Shown: piece after piece, positions 43,479 to 52,544 of the stretch
How the letters are laid out: each line of letters starts with the position of its first letter
Position numbering within the stretch: the stretch's first letter is position 1
NCBI GenBank assembly: GCA_029262055.1
Contig: JAJDAD010000027.1
Span: 1-64,000, forward strand
DNA: 64,000 bases
Reading direction: 5' to 3'
Origin: Candidatus Zhuqueibacterota bacterium
Lineage (GTDB): Bacteria; Zhuqueibacterota; Zhuqueibacteria; Oceanimicrobiales; Oceanimicrobiaceae
Program-made: the position numbers and the translations under genes
The notes under the pieces: generated by a model
What the model was told of the DNA's origin: nothing
Seen by the model: the letters and a program-made list of their open reading frames with translations, nothing else
The model's database searches: none

Positions 43479-44378
43479 ATGTTTGATCAATCGATCGTGT
43501 GCTGTTATTTACATCCCATTACGAAGTACGGCTATCCGCCAGCCGCCCGAGAAACCGGCAAACATTTGCAGGAAATGGCCGACCTTGGTTTCAAAAGTGT
43601 GGAGCTAGAAGGTGTTCGGCGTGAGCATCTGCTCGCGATCTATGAGAATAGATACGAGATAAAGGACAAAGTCGATGACTTGAGTCTTGCGGTTCCATAT
43701 TTTTGTACGGTGCTCCCCGGCCTTTCTTCACCCAACTCAGTGGATAGGGCGAGCAATCTGCGACTGTTTGAAAAGGGGTGTGAGATAGCTGAGTTACTGG
43801 GTTCGAAGGGCGTAGTCGACAATGGCCCGCTACCACCTTATCAGTTCGTAGCCGACATTCCCGTGGCCCGTCACTACGACGCCGAAGTCCTGCGCGGTGC
43901 TTCTCTGCCGGCGGACCTGGATTGGGAGCAGTACTGGCGCAGCCTGGTTGAAACTTTTCAGGCCGTGTGTGATACCGCGGCAAAGTACGATTTGACCTAC
44001 AATGTTCATCCCTGTCTTGGCGTATTGTCAGCCACCAGCGACGGTTTTCTCTACTTCTGCCAGGCTGTGGGACGGGAGAATCTGCGCTTTGTTTTTGACA
44101 CGGCTAATCAGTTTTGCATGGAAGAAAACCTCAATCTCGCACTGCAGCGGCTGGCTAAACATATAGACTACATCCACCTTTCAGACAACCGCGGCGGCAA
44201 GATCGAACATCTGGTTCCGGGCAAGGGAAGAATCCACTGGCCGTCTTTTTTTGAAACAGTCGTCCGTGTGGGCTTTGCCGGTGATTTCGGTGTCGACGTC
44301 GGTGGCGCGGAATCAGGAATTGATGACATTGACTCCGCTTATGTGCAAGCGGCCAGGTGGCTGGAGGAGAGAATATAA
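43479..44378 (+). CDS. Sugar phosphate isomerase/epimerase-like TIM-barrel protein
   Basis: 299 residues, cytoplasmic, of the xylose-isomerase-like / AP-endonuclease-2 superfamily. Candidate metal ligands sit at the ends of the barrel strands: FKSVELEGV, TYNVHPCLG, LRFVFDTANQF, HIDYIHLSDNRGGKIEHLVPGKGRIHW and FGVDVGG. The LVPGKGRIHWPSFF block is typical. Members epimerise or isomerise sugars, inositols or dehydro-sugars, and the exact reaction cannot be read. It begins the stretch of polysaccharide-degradation genes. Confidence 0.85.
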   Translation: MFDQSIVCCYLHPITKYGYPPAARETGKHLQEMADLGFKSVELEGVRREHLLAIYENRYEIKDKVDDLSLAVPYFCTVLPGLSSPNSVDRASNLRLFEKGCEIAELLGSKGVVDNGPLPPYQFVADIPVARHYDAEVLRGASLPADLDWEQYWRSLVETFQAVCDTAAKYDLTYNVHPCLGVLSATSDGFLYFCQAVGRENLRFVFDTANQFCMEENLNLALQRLAKHIDYIHLSDNRGGKIEHLVPGKGRIHWPSFFETVVRVGFAGDFGVDVGGAESGIDDIDSAYVQAARWLEERI

Positions 44379-44450
44379 GCATGCTTTCTTTGAAAACAAA
44401 AACCGGACTTCCCGGCTGCTGCGCATGGGACGCAAAAAAGTGAGGTACCG

Positions 44451-46082
44451 ATGGTCAAAAGAGCGCAGTCTGCTCTCTCTTTTGTAGCACTGCTTGCAGG
44501 TCTGGGTGCCTTGGCTGTGACTGGTTCCGTCGGCCGTGTTCTTGATGTCCGGGATTTCGGCGCAAAAGGAGATGGGGCAACACTGGACACCCGCGCCATC
44601 CAGGCGGCCATCGACTCGTGCAGCAAGAGAGGCGGAACGGTAGTCCTGCGGGGCGGCACATTTTTATCCGGAACCGTGGTGCTGAGAAGCAATGTAAGAT
44701 TAGAGATCAGCGCCGGTGCAACTCTGCTCGGCAGCACCAATCCGTTGGATTACCCCGCTATGAGCGTGGACATCCCGTCATACAATGACAGCTTCTTGAA
44801 TCAGAGTTTGATCTTTGCGGACGGCCAGAAGAACATTGCGATCACCGGCATGGGAACCGTTGACGGTCAGGGCGGGGCTTTCAAGGTGACCACGAACAAG
44901 AAGCCAGACCGCTACCGTAACCGGCCGTTTGGTTTGCGCATCGTAAATTGCGGGAATGTCTTGGTCGAGAATGTTACGATGACTAATTCCGCCATGTGGA
45001 TGCAGCAGTATTTTGCCTGTGACGGTGTGGTCATTCGCGGCATCAAGGTCTACAATCACTGCAATAAGAACAACGACATGATCGATATTGATTCATCACG
45101 CAACGTGGTGATGTCTGACTGCTTCGGCGATACGGACGACGACGCCATCACTATCAAAAGCACAACAGGCAGAATCGCGGAGAACATCACTATCAGCAAT
45201 TGTGTCGTCAGCAGCCACGTGAATGCCATCAAACTTGGCACGGAATCGCACGGCGGCTTTCGGAATATTACGATTTCTAATATTGTCGTCCGTCCCTCGG
45301 CTCATCCGACGAAGATTTACGGTACGGCAAACGGCTTGGGTGGCATCACTCTGGGCATGGTCGATGGCGGTATTCTCGATGGCGTGGTGATCTCTGACAT
45401 TCGCATGGACGGTGTCGCGAACCCGATTTTCATGCGCCTGGGCAATCGTGGCCGGACCTATTTTGCAGGGCAGGAAAAACCGGGCGTCGGGACGTTTAGG
45501 AATGTCAGCATCAGCAACATTGTTGCGACCGGAGCTGGGGAGAACGGCTGTGCGCTTTCCGGTCTACCAGACTATCCCATCGAAAATATATCTCTGAGCA
45601 ATATCCGCATCCAATTTGCCGGTGGCGGCACTGCGGTGGATGCGACCAGGGAACCACCGGAGAATGAGAAGGGTTATCCCGGCAGCACGATTTTTGGCCG
45701 ATTGCCGGCCCACGGATTTTTTGTTCGCCACGCCAGCGGAGTCATTTTGAACAACATCCATCTGTCAAGCGGGCAAAGCGATCTCCGCCCGGCACTAATT
45801 GCGGATGATGTCGCGGATCTTGATGTCCAGGGTTTGCGCGCCGGCGGCAGCGGTGCGGGAGAAGCAATACGACTCGTAGACACGCGGGATGTGGTGGTCA
45901 GCGCTTCGCGTCCCCTGGGGCAACCGGCGGCGTTTGTATCGGTGCGCGGTGCTGCTTCTTCGAACATCGATCTGGCCGTAGGCCCGGGCCTCGACAACGC
46001 CACTGCGGCAGTGGTAGTCGCGGACGATGTGCCCGCAGATGCGGTCAGACTTTTTCACGAACAACGGTCCACAGGGAATTAA
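44451..46082 (+). CDS. Secreted glycoside hydrolase family 28 (polygalacturonase-like)
   Basis: 543 residues. Signal peptide (about 1-25). The pectate-lyase-3-like opening LDVRDFGAKGDGATLDTRAIQAAIDSC and the right-handed beta-helix follow. GH28 motifs: NNDMIDIDS (Asp209, usually NTD), the DD pair 230-231 in DTDDDAITIKS, and His267 in ESHGGFRNI. The fourth motif (usually RIK) reads TKIYGTANG, so it is a divergent member. It would hydrolyse an alpha-1,4-linked galacturonate or related uronate glycan in the periplasm. No T9SS tail. Followed by GH20 after 11 bases, so co-transcribed. Confidence 0.87.
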   Translation: MVKRAQSALSFVALLAGLGALAVTGSVGRVLDVRDFGAKGDGATLDTRAIQAAIDSCSKRGGTVVLRGGTFLSGTVVLRSNVRLEISAGATLLGSTNPLDYPAMSVDIPSYNDSFLNQSLIFADGQKNIAITGMGTVDGQGGAFKVTTNKKPDRYRNRPFGLRIVNCGNVLVENVTMTNSAMWMQQYFACDGVVIRGIKVYNHCNKNNDMIDIDSSRNVVMSDCFGDTDDDAITIKSTTGRIAENITISNCVVSSHVNAIKLGTESHGGFRNITISNIVVRPSAHPTKIYGTANGLGGITLGMVDGGILDGVVISDIRMDGVANPIFMRLGNRGRTYFAGQEKPGVGTFRNVSISNIVATGAGENGCALSGLPDYPIENISLSNIRIQFAGGGTAVDATREPPENEKGYPGSTIFGRLPAHGFFVRHASGVILNNIHLSSGQSDLRPALIADDVADLDVQGLRAGGSGAGEAIRLVDTRDVVVSASRPLGQPAAFVSVRGAASSNIDLAVGPGLDNATAAVVVADDVPADAVRLFHEQRSTGN

Positions 46083-46093
46083 GGCACAAGCCA

Positions 46094-48655
46094 ATGAATA
46101 AGATAAATGTTGTCAGATTCTCTATCCTACTGTCTCTATTGACAAACGCTCTCTGGGCGCAGCAGGCTAGTTTGCCGCTGCTGCCGATACCGCAAATTGT
46201 GGAAAAACAGAGCGGAGGCTTCAAGCTTGGGCCGGCAGGAGTGACGTTGCAACTGCTGGTTCGGGACACGAGCCGCACCGCAGTTATGTTGAGTGTTTTG
46301 CACGAGGGATTCAAAGTAAACCCAACTCTGGCTGGCAGAACGGCCGCAATTGTCGTCGGCATGCCCGAACAGGACTCCGGGTTTAGGGAGCGCTGTGTGC
46401 AGAAAGGCCTGTGGCCTGATGACAGGCTTGGCGATGAAGGGTACGTGCTGCTCATCGAGAAAGCAGAGATAACGCTTGCCGCGCACACGAAAGCCGGTCT
46501 CTTTTACGGCACACAAACGTTAAAACAACTTGTGCAAAACCGCGAGAAGAGCAACCGCGTGCCTTGTCTCAAGATTGTCGATTGGCCGCAGTTCCCCTAT
46601 CGCGGCATGATGGACGACATCAGCCGCGGTCCGGTGCCAACCCGGGCATTCATGCAGGAACAAGTGCGGCGCTGCGCAGAGATGAAACTGAATATGCTTT
46701 CCTACTATACCGAACATGTGGTGCGTACGGAGAGTCACGGTGACTTTGCGCCCGCCGGGGGCGCACTCCCGATTTCCGAGTGGCGGGCGTTGGCCGAATA
46801 CGCGGACAAGCACTTCATTCAACTGGTCGGCAATTTCCAGTCGTTCGGACATTTTGAGAAAATCCTCTCTTACCCGCAGTATCGGCATCTTGGCGAAGCT
46901 GACCGGCTCATCTCGCCGGCCTTCGAGGAGAGCTATCGCTTTCTGGCGGATGTTTACCGCGAGATGGTGCCGGCCTTCAATTCCACTTTCTTCAATGTGG
47001 ACGCAGACGAAACCTGGGACCTGGGCCGTGGCGCGTCAAAGGCTCTGGTCGATAGCCTTGGCGCCGCAGAAGTCTACAGCAGGCATTTGAACCGGCTGCA
47101 CGCTGAGTTGAAGAAGCTTGACCAACGCATGATGATGTGGGGCGATATCGTCTTGAAAAGGCCCGAAGTTCTGGACAAGCTGCCGGGTGACACTATCGTT
47201 GGAACCTGGGGTTACGGCGCCGATGAGCCATTTGAGGCGATGATAGCGCCGATTGAAGAAGCCGGATTCGACATGATGATTTCCTGCGGCGTCCTGAATT
47301 CCAATCGTATCATGCCGGACTTCAAAATGGCCTTTGCGAACATCAAGGGTTTCATCGAAACAGCGGCCAGACACAAAGTCATGGGCGTGCTGACCACGGT
47401 CTGGGACGACGGCGGCTCTGCCCTCTTTGGGCGGGATTGGCTCGGCGTTGCTTACGCCGCGGAAAAGAGCTGGAACGTTGCCGGCCGCGGTGATCGCGAT
47501 TTTGACCAGCGCTTCGACCAGTTAGTCTATGGCGACGCGCAGAATCATGTGGCAGCGGCCATCTGGAAATTGACGGAACTGACCGAGCTGACGCCAACCC
47601 AAAAAATGAACGAAGCCGTCTTCTGGGAGAAACTCGTACCTGACCGCGGCGAGCATCTCAGTCTTAATCTGGATGAATGGGACGAAGTTGCGGCGATTTG
47701 CGATCTGGCTGAGGCGCACCTGCAGGCCGCGCAACCGACCCGGCGTGCCGACGAGTTGGACTACTGGCGCTTCACAGTTGCTCAGTACCGGCACTTGGCT
47801 GACATGCGCATGAATTTGTCGGCAGCGGCAGAGGCGTACGGCACCGCTTTGCAGTGGCAGAGGCAGACGCGCGACCAGGCCCGGGCGCGCCTCATCAGCA
47901 GTCTGGAATTTACAGCGCAGGCGCGCCAGTCATTCATCGCTCTGCAACAGGACTACCGCAGTCTCTGGCTGCGGGAGAACCGTTCGTACTGGCTTGACCG
48001 CATGCTGGAGAAATATGACGAACGCACCCGCTTGCTGACAGAGACCGAGCGCCTGCTACTCGGCGCGGTTAAGGATTTCGACAATGGCCACTTTTTGCCA
48101 CCACCCGAGGCCGTTCGTCTCGACATTCGCGAAACCAAAGGGCGTTATTTTCAATATTGGCTGATGGCCGGACCTTTCCCAAATCCGAAGAAGAAAGGCT
48201 ACGACATCGATCACCTGGTAGAACTAGGGGGTGAGAAAAAGGCTCGCGGCAAGGTTGCGGGCCAGTTCAAAGGGCTGGATGGCCAGACGCATCGTTGGCA
48301 GAAAGTCGCGTTTCCGAAACTCGCCGAGTGCGACCTCGCCGCTTATTATGCCCGGAATGAAGTGGTGCTGGCGTACGCCTATGCCAGAATTACAAGTCCA
48401 AAAGCGCAGAAGGTACGGGCAACATTCGGCAGTAACGACGGCATAAAAGTATTCTGCAACGGCGAATTGGTTTTTGAGCGCCATGTCACGCGCAATCTGA
48501 TGCCTGATGAGGACGAAGTAGAACTGTCTCTGCAAGCAGGACAGAATCATCTTTTGCTCAAAATCGATCAAGGCAAGGGCGGGTGGGGTTTTTCCTTCCG
48601 GCTGCCGGACAATAAAGTGAGAAGCCACAAGTACAAGTACACCATTGTTGAGTGA
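46094..48655 (+). CDS. Secreted GH20 beta-N-acetylhexosaminidase-like enzyme
   Basis: 853 residues, signal peptide ending LWAQ (about 22). A GH20b-like domain precedes the barrel, and the catalytic barrel opens FPYRGMMDDISRG. The catalytic Asp305-Glu306 pair in FFNVDADETWDLG takes the place of the classical GGDE, and GTWGYGADEP follows. From about residue 660 a C-terminal region (WLMAGPFPNP, VRATFGSNDGIKVFCNGELV) resembles a beta-sandwich for carbohydrate binding. GH20 enzymes remove terminal GlcNAc or GalNAc by substrate-assisted catalysis. Together with beta-glucuronidase this points to a glycosaminoglycan-like or GlcNAc-uronate substrate. Confidence 0.88.
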   Translation: MNKINVVRFSILLSLLTNALWAQQASLPLLPIPQIVEKQSGGFKLGPAGVTLQLLVRDTSRTAVMLSVLHEGFKVNPTLAGRTAAIVVGMPEQDSGFRERCVQKGLWPDDRLGDEGYVLLIEKAEITLAAHTKAGLFYGTQTLKQLVQNREKSNRVPCLKIVDWPQFPYRGMMDDISRGPVPTRAFMQEQVRRCAEMKLNMLSYYTEHVVRTESHGDFAPAGGALPISEWRALAEYADKHFIQLVGNFQSFGHFEKILSYPQYRHLGEADRLISPAFEESYRFLADVYREMVPAFNSTFFNVDADETWDLGRGASKALVDSLGAAEVYSRHLNRLHAELKKLDQRMMMWGDIVLKRPEVLDKLPGDTIVGTWGYGADEPFEAMIAPIEEAGFDMMISCGVLNSNRIMPDFKMAFANIKGFIETAARHKVMGVLTTVWDDGGSALFGRDWLGVAYAAEKSWNVAGRGDRDFDQRFDQLVYGDAQNHVAAAIWKLTELTELTPTQKMNEAVFWEKLVPDRGEHLSLNLDEWDEVAAICDLAEAHLQAAQPTRRADELDYWRFTVAQYRHLADMRMNLSAAAEAYGTALQWQRQTRDQARARLISSLEFTAQARQSFIALQQDYRSLWLRENRSYWLDRMLEKYDERTRLLTETERLLLGAVKDFDNGHFLPPPEAVRLDIRETKGRYFQYWLMAGPFPNPKKKGYDIDHLVELGGEKKARGKVAGQFKGLDGQTHRWQKVAFPKLAECDLAAYYARNEVVLAYAYARITSPKAQKVRATFGSNDGIKVFCNGELVFERHVTRNLMPDEDEVELSLQAGQNHLLLKIDQGKGGWGFSFRLPDNKVRSHKYKYTIVE

Positions 48656-48690
48656 AACAACAGCATCGCAAAACCAAACCGGGAGAAGGA

Positions 48691-49953
48691 ATGAGCAAGT
48701 TTAAACAGTATTCTTTTCGGGCACTTGCCCTTCTCATTGTGGCCGCGCAGTCTCTATTCGCGCAAGAAGCCACAGCCCCGCAGGCTGACATCCTGCAGGC
48801 CATCAATGCTGGCGCCAATTACGCTGCGGACGTCTTGTTGGACGAGGAGGGCAAGTCACGCTGCGACTACAATGTTCTGCAGGGAAAGTGGTACCCGTAC
48901 GAACCTGCCTGGCACACGGGACAGGTCATCTACGGCCTGGTGCGGGCATACCAGGTCACGCATGATGAAAAGTATTTGGAAGCAGCCAAACGCGCAGGCG
49001 ATTGGTGGGTGGGACTCGAGATCAAAGACAACCCGAAGCTGGCCGGTATGATTTACGCGGCCCACGACGACTATGTCGACGAATACCTGATCTACTCAAC
49101 CCTGACCGATGGCTCCGCCGGTCTGTTCCGCCTGTACGGCGTGACCGGGGACAAACGCTACGCGGATGTGCCAACTGCCGCCGGTTACTGGACCTATGAA
49201 AATATGTGGATTCCGGAACACCGCATGTTTTACAACGTCGTTGATCCCAAGACCGGCGAAGTGATCAAGAATCACAGCCCGTTCTTCCCTGACCTTGAGA
49301 ATCCGGGCTTGAACGTCGTGGCCCGGCCAAACAACGAAGGCTCCATCCACCGTGACATGTACAACTACACCGGCGATGAGCGCAATAAGGAAATTTTCAT
49401 CGAAGTGTGCGAAGGTGTTTTACAGACACAGGACGAAGATGGGCTGTGGATGAATTTTATGCCTAACAGCAAAGAGGACGCCTACTTTCATCCGCGTTTC
49501 AATTTGTGGTACGCCGAGTCTCTGCTTGACGGCTACGAGTTGACCGGCGATCAGCGCTATCTCGACGCCGCACTGAAAACCGGCCGATTGTATGCGAAGT
49601 TTCAGAAAGGGGACGGCACGATTTACTACCGCAACTATCTGAGCGGCAAAGCGAATAAAAACTCGATTTGTGGTTCCGCGGTTTCGTTCGCCGGAATTAT
49701 CTGGCTGCGCTTGCTGCAAAATGGAGTGGGCGCTGAGTTCGAGGAGAATATTGAAAAGTCAGTGAAATGGGTTTTAAAAAATCGCTACGCCAGCGATCAT
49801 CCGGACAAGAACCTGGCCGGCGGCTTTTTCGAGGTTCGCACCCGGCGCCGGCACGGTGGTTACTGGATCTCCATTCGCGACATTGCTACATCCTTCGGCT
49901 TGCGCTTTCTGTCGGATTATCATGATCACGTATTTGCCTCGACCTCAAATTAA
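48691..49953 (+). CDS. Secreted six-hairpin glycosidase-like protein
   Basis: 420 residues from ATG 48691 (GGAGAAGG just upstream; the frame also opens at a GTG at 48652 overlapping the previous stop). Signal peptide ending LFAQ. Repeated helical hairpins typical of (alpha/alpha)6 barrels: WHTGQVIYGLVRAYQVTHDEKYLEAAKRAG, GSAGLFRLYGVTGDKRYADV, WYAESLLDGYELTGDQRYLDAALK. GGFFEVRTRRRHGGYW lies near the end. It fits the broad six-hairpin group that includes GH88, GH105 and GlcA C5-epimerases, but I cannot assign a family with confidence. It probably processes an unsaturated or uronate glycan. Confidence 0.6.
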   Translation: MSKFKQYSFRALALLIVAAQSLFAQEATAPQADILQAINAGANYAADVLLDEEGKSRCDYNVLQGKWYPYEPAWHTGQVIYGLVRAYQVTHDEKYLEAAKRAGDWWVGLEIKDNPKLAGMIYAAHDDYVDEYLIYSTLTDGSAGLFRLYGVTGDKRYADVPTAAGYWTYENMWIPEHRMFYNVVDPKTGEVIKNHSPFFPDLENPGLNVVARPNNEGSIHRDMYNYTGDERNKEIFIEVCEGVLQTQDEDGLWMNFMPNSKEDAYFHPRFNLWYAESLLDGYELTGDQRYLDAALKTGRLYAKFQKGDGTIYYRNYLSGKANKNSICGSAVSFAGIIWLRLLQNGVGAEFEENIEKSVKWVLKNRYASDHPDKNLAGGFFEVRTRRRHGGYWISIRDIATSFGLRFLSDYHDHVFASTSN

Positions 49954-52464
49954 ATGAAGAATCAAATCAAGTTCATCTTGCTAAGCGTTTTCCTCAGCCT
50001 GGGTTTCACGACCTTTGGTTTAGCCCAAAACGTCTACCTCTTTGATGCTGGCGCTCCGGACTCGAAAGTTGCGCCGGGTGCGATTTTGTTGTCCCCAGAC
50101 AAGGATTTCACTCATGGCGGAAATTGGGGATGGCACACGACACCATCGCGAGCGTTTGATCGAGACAACTTGAGCCGCTCCCGATCGGACTTGACAGTCG
50201 ATGGCGTCGTAGGTGACCGCCTCGTCTTCGCTGCGAAACTAAAACCTGGGAATTGGTGGGTGACTTTTTGGCTTGAAGCAGGGATGGAAGATTCAAGCAC
50301 GGTTCAACTCAAACTCAATGGCGAATCAAGAAACCCCGATTGGCACATATTTGCCGGTCCTTCAGAACCACGGGAATCGCTGCAGAAAGTCTTTCGTACT
50401 TACCACGGTCAGGCAGAAGTCACGAACGATATCTTTACGATCGAGTTAACCGCCGGGAATGATCCAATTCGTCTTCTCGGGCTGGAGTTGATTCATGAGC
50501 CAGTGTTTTCCGGCGACGCGCCCGGCATTTTAGCCGAAATTGAAGCGGTGGGCCGCTACGGTTCAACCGTAGTGCCTGCTGACCTGTACGACAAGCTTGC
50601 GAACCTCAGCGAACAAGATCCGGCGGACGCTTTCTCAGCCCTATGGCTCAGACGCCTGGGATTTCTGATCGAAGCGGAAAGACACTTTGAATTACGCGGC
50701 TGGGAATGGGCAAGGGAGGAAAGCGGCCTGAGCATTTTCGACCGGTTCCGGCAGGCTGTGATGTTGTTGGACGGCCTCATTAACCGCGGAGAAGGATCGA
50801 AAAACCCCCTGTACGAACGCTCCCTCGGGCTGCGCGGCCGGATTCTGTACTGGCTCGCAAAGGAGCGAGGCGGCAAGCATAATTTGGCCGACGGTTTGCG
50901 CGACCTGGGCAGGCTTTACAAGCGCTACCCGGACGATAAAGTGCTGGCCATGTATGCCGGGGAGAAAATCGACTTGCCCGACGCCTGCGACGACCTGGTT
51001 CCCAATGCGAGTGCCCCGGAATGGTCCAATGTGCAAAGAGAAGTGCTGTGCCGGATGCGCCAGATCGCGCACTGGTGGGTAACCGAGCAGCAGGCCGAAA
51101 ACGGCGAGTTCGGCGGCAAGCTGGGAGATGACGTCGAACTGTTCCGCTGGTGGGTACCGTTGACGCTTTCCGGAGACAAACTCGCTCTTAATGGATGGCA
51201 AAAACTGGCTGACGGCGTCTGGGTCAGTCCAAAGCTGTACGAAGGGTACTCAAAACGCCCGTTGGATGTGGAGCACGCAGCCGAGTATATTTCAGACACC
51301 GCTCCGCTGATGGTTCTACACAGCGACGCCACGGAATACGCTGACCGTCTGCGCTACTCCAGCAACTACTTCAAGAATCTCTGGACCGGCCAGACTGAAA
51401 AGGGAAATCGTTTATTCAAATCGTCCTGGTTTAGCTCCACCGAAGTTCTCGACACGCCGCCGCGGAATCGCGATCTCGATTACAATGCGCGCGCAGTCAA
51501 AGCCGTTCGCTACGATGCGTGGATTAGCAGAGACAATGCGGTGATTCAGGCTCTGTATGAGTGGACGCAAACCTGGGTGAAAATTGCAATGGGCACGGAT
51601 AAGGGAAAGCCGATTGGCATCATTCCGGCATCGGTGCGCTTTCCGGACGAAGCAGTGAACGGCGATTCACAGACCTGGTACGCATCCGGCATGTACTGGG
51701 ATTACTTTGAGTGGGAGCACAATGCGGGTAGCATGCTTTTGGACCAGATGCTGTTCACGTGCGGCCTTACCGGCGACGAGTCTTTGCTGGCGCCTTTGCG
51801 ACAGACCCTAGGGTTGATTGCTCGTTATGAAAACCAGGAGAATCTGGATGCGGCGGAAATCGGATCGGAGGCCTGGACCGTTGCCGTTCTCAGAAGGAAC
51901 AAAGGATTTTGGAGTGTTGCCAGTCAATGGCGTTTAACGCAACAGGACAGCACGCACTTCGATCCGCTTTTCCTGCGCTACGGCACACAGTACTTGCGTT
52001 TTCGACTAACTGGCGACCACGGTCATTTGGTTAAGGGAATGCAACGAACCCTGGCGACCATTCGATTCAACACCCCAATGCTCACGACTGAGGCAGTGCA
52101 CACGGACCGCGTTTACGTACCCAACTCGGACCACCTGAAAGCGATGTTGACCGGCGACGGTATGGTCGCCAGTCGTTCGCCATACTACGCTGTCACCTGG
52201 GAAGACACGGATGATGATTTCACCGCGCTGGTTACAGACGCAAGTCCTACGAAACTTCGGGTTGATCTTTTTTCGCATTCCACTAGTGCACAGAGGGCGG
52301 TGCTGCGGTTCTGGCAGCTCCAGCCCGGAAAGTACGAAATGACCACATCCTCAGGCAGCGACTCCACAGTCCGCACGGTTGAACTCAAGAAGATGGGGCA
52401 GCGCGTTCGAATCGATCTGCCCGCGCAGCAAGTTTTCACCGTTGCTTTCAGAAAAGCAAAATAA
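49954..52464 (+). CDS. Large secreted protein: malectin-like N-terminus plus helical toroid, unrecognised family
   Basis: 836 residues, ATG directly after the previous stop. Signal peptide ending LAQ (about 25). Residues 28-180 look like a malectin-type carbohydrate-binding domain (VYLFDAGAPDSKVAPGAILL, GGNWGW, FWLEAG). The rest is helical and rich in aromatic and acidic residues (WWVTEQQAENGEFGGKLGDD, WYASGMYWDYFEWEHNAGS, LRFRLTGDHGHLVKGMQRTL), in the style of (alpha/alpha) toroid lyases or hydrolases. A beta-sandwich ends it. I do not recognise the family. Its place between two six-hairpin enzymes suggests a uronate polysaccharide lyase or hydrolase; no lyase of a known PL family is otherwise present. 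Confidence 0.5.
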   Translation: MKNQIKFILLSVFLSLGFTTFGLAQNVYLFDAGAPDSKVAPGAILLSPDKDFTHGGNWGWHTTPSRAFDRDNLSRSRSDLTVDGVVGDRLVFAAKLKPGNWWVTFWLEAGMEDSSTVQLKLNGESRNPDWHIFAGPSEPRESLQKVFRTYHGQAEVTNDIFTIELTAGNDPIRLLGLELIHEPVFSGDAPGILAEIEAVGRYGSTVVPADLYDKLANLSEQDPADAFSALWLRRLGFLIEAERHFELRGWEWAREESGLSIFDRFRQAVMLLDGLINRGEGSKNPLYERSLGLRGRILYWLAKERGGKHNLADGLRDLGRLYKRYPDDKVLAMYAGEKIDLPDACDDLVPNASAPEWSNVQREVLCRMRQIAHWWVTEQQAENGEFGGKLGDDVELFRWWVPLTLSGDKLALNGWQKLADGVWVSPKLYEGYSKRPLDVEHAAEYISDTAPLMVLHSDATEYADRLRYSSNYFKNLWTGQTEKGNRLFKSSWFSSTEVLDTPPRNRDLDYNARAVKAVRYDAWISRDNAVIQALYEWTQTWVKIAMGTDKGKPIGIIPASVRFPDEAVNGDSQTWYASGMYWDYFEWEHNAGSMLLDQMLFTCGLTGDESLLAPLRQTLGLIARYENQENLDAAEIGSEAWTVAVLRRNKGFWSVASQWRLTQQDSTHFDPLFLRYGTQYLRFRLTGDHGHLVKGMQRTLATIRFNTPMLTTEAVHTDRVYVPNSDHLKAMLTGDGMVASRSPYYAVTWEDTDDDFTALVTDASPTKLRVDLFSHSTSAQRAVLRFWQLQPGKYEMTTSSGSDSTVRTVELKKMGQRVRIDLPAQQVFTVAFRKAK

Positions 52465-52544
52465 ACCTAATCCCTGGCGCTTGACTTTTTTGAGCAAGCC
52501 CTCACGTTTGATTTGCGAGCAGCAAAACCTATCCGGAGAAAGTC

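Noticed and set aside
52470-52500. GCTTG/CAAGC hairpin after the 836-residue gene
   Set aside because: The T run is in the loop and not after the stem, so it is not a normal terminator.
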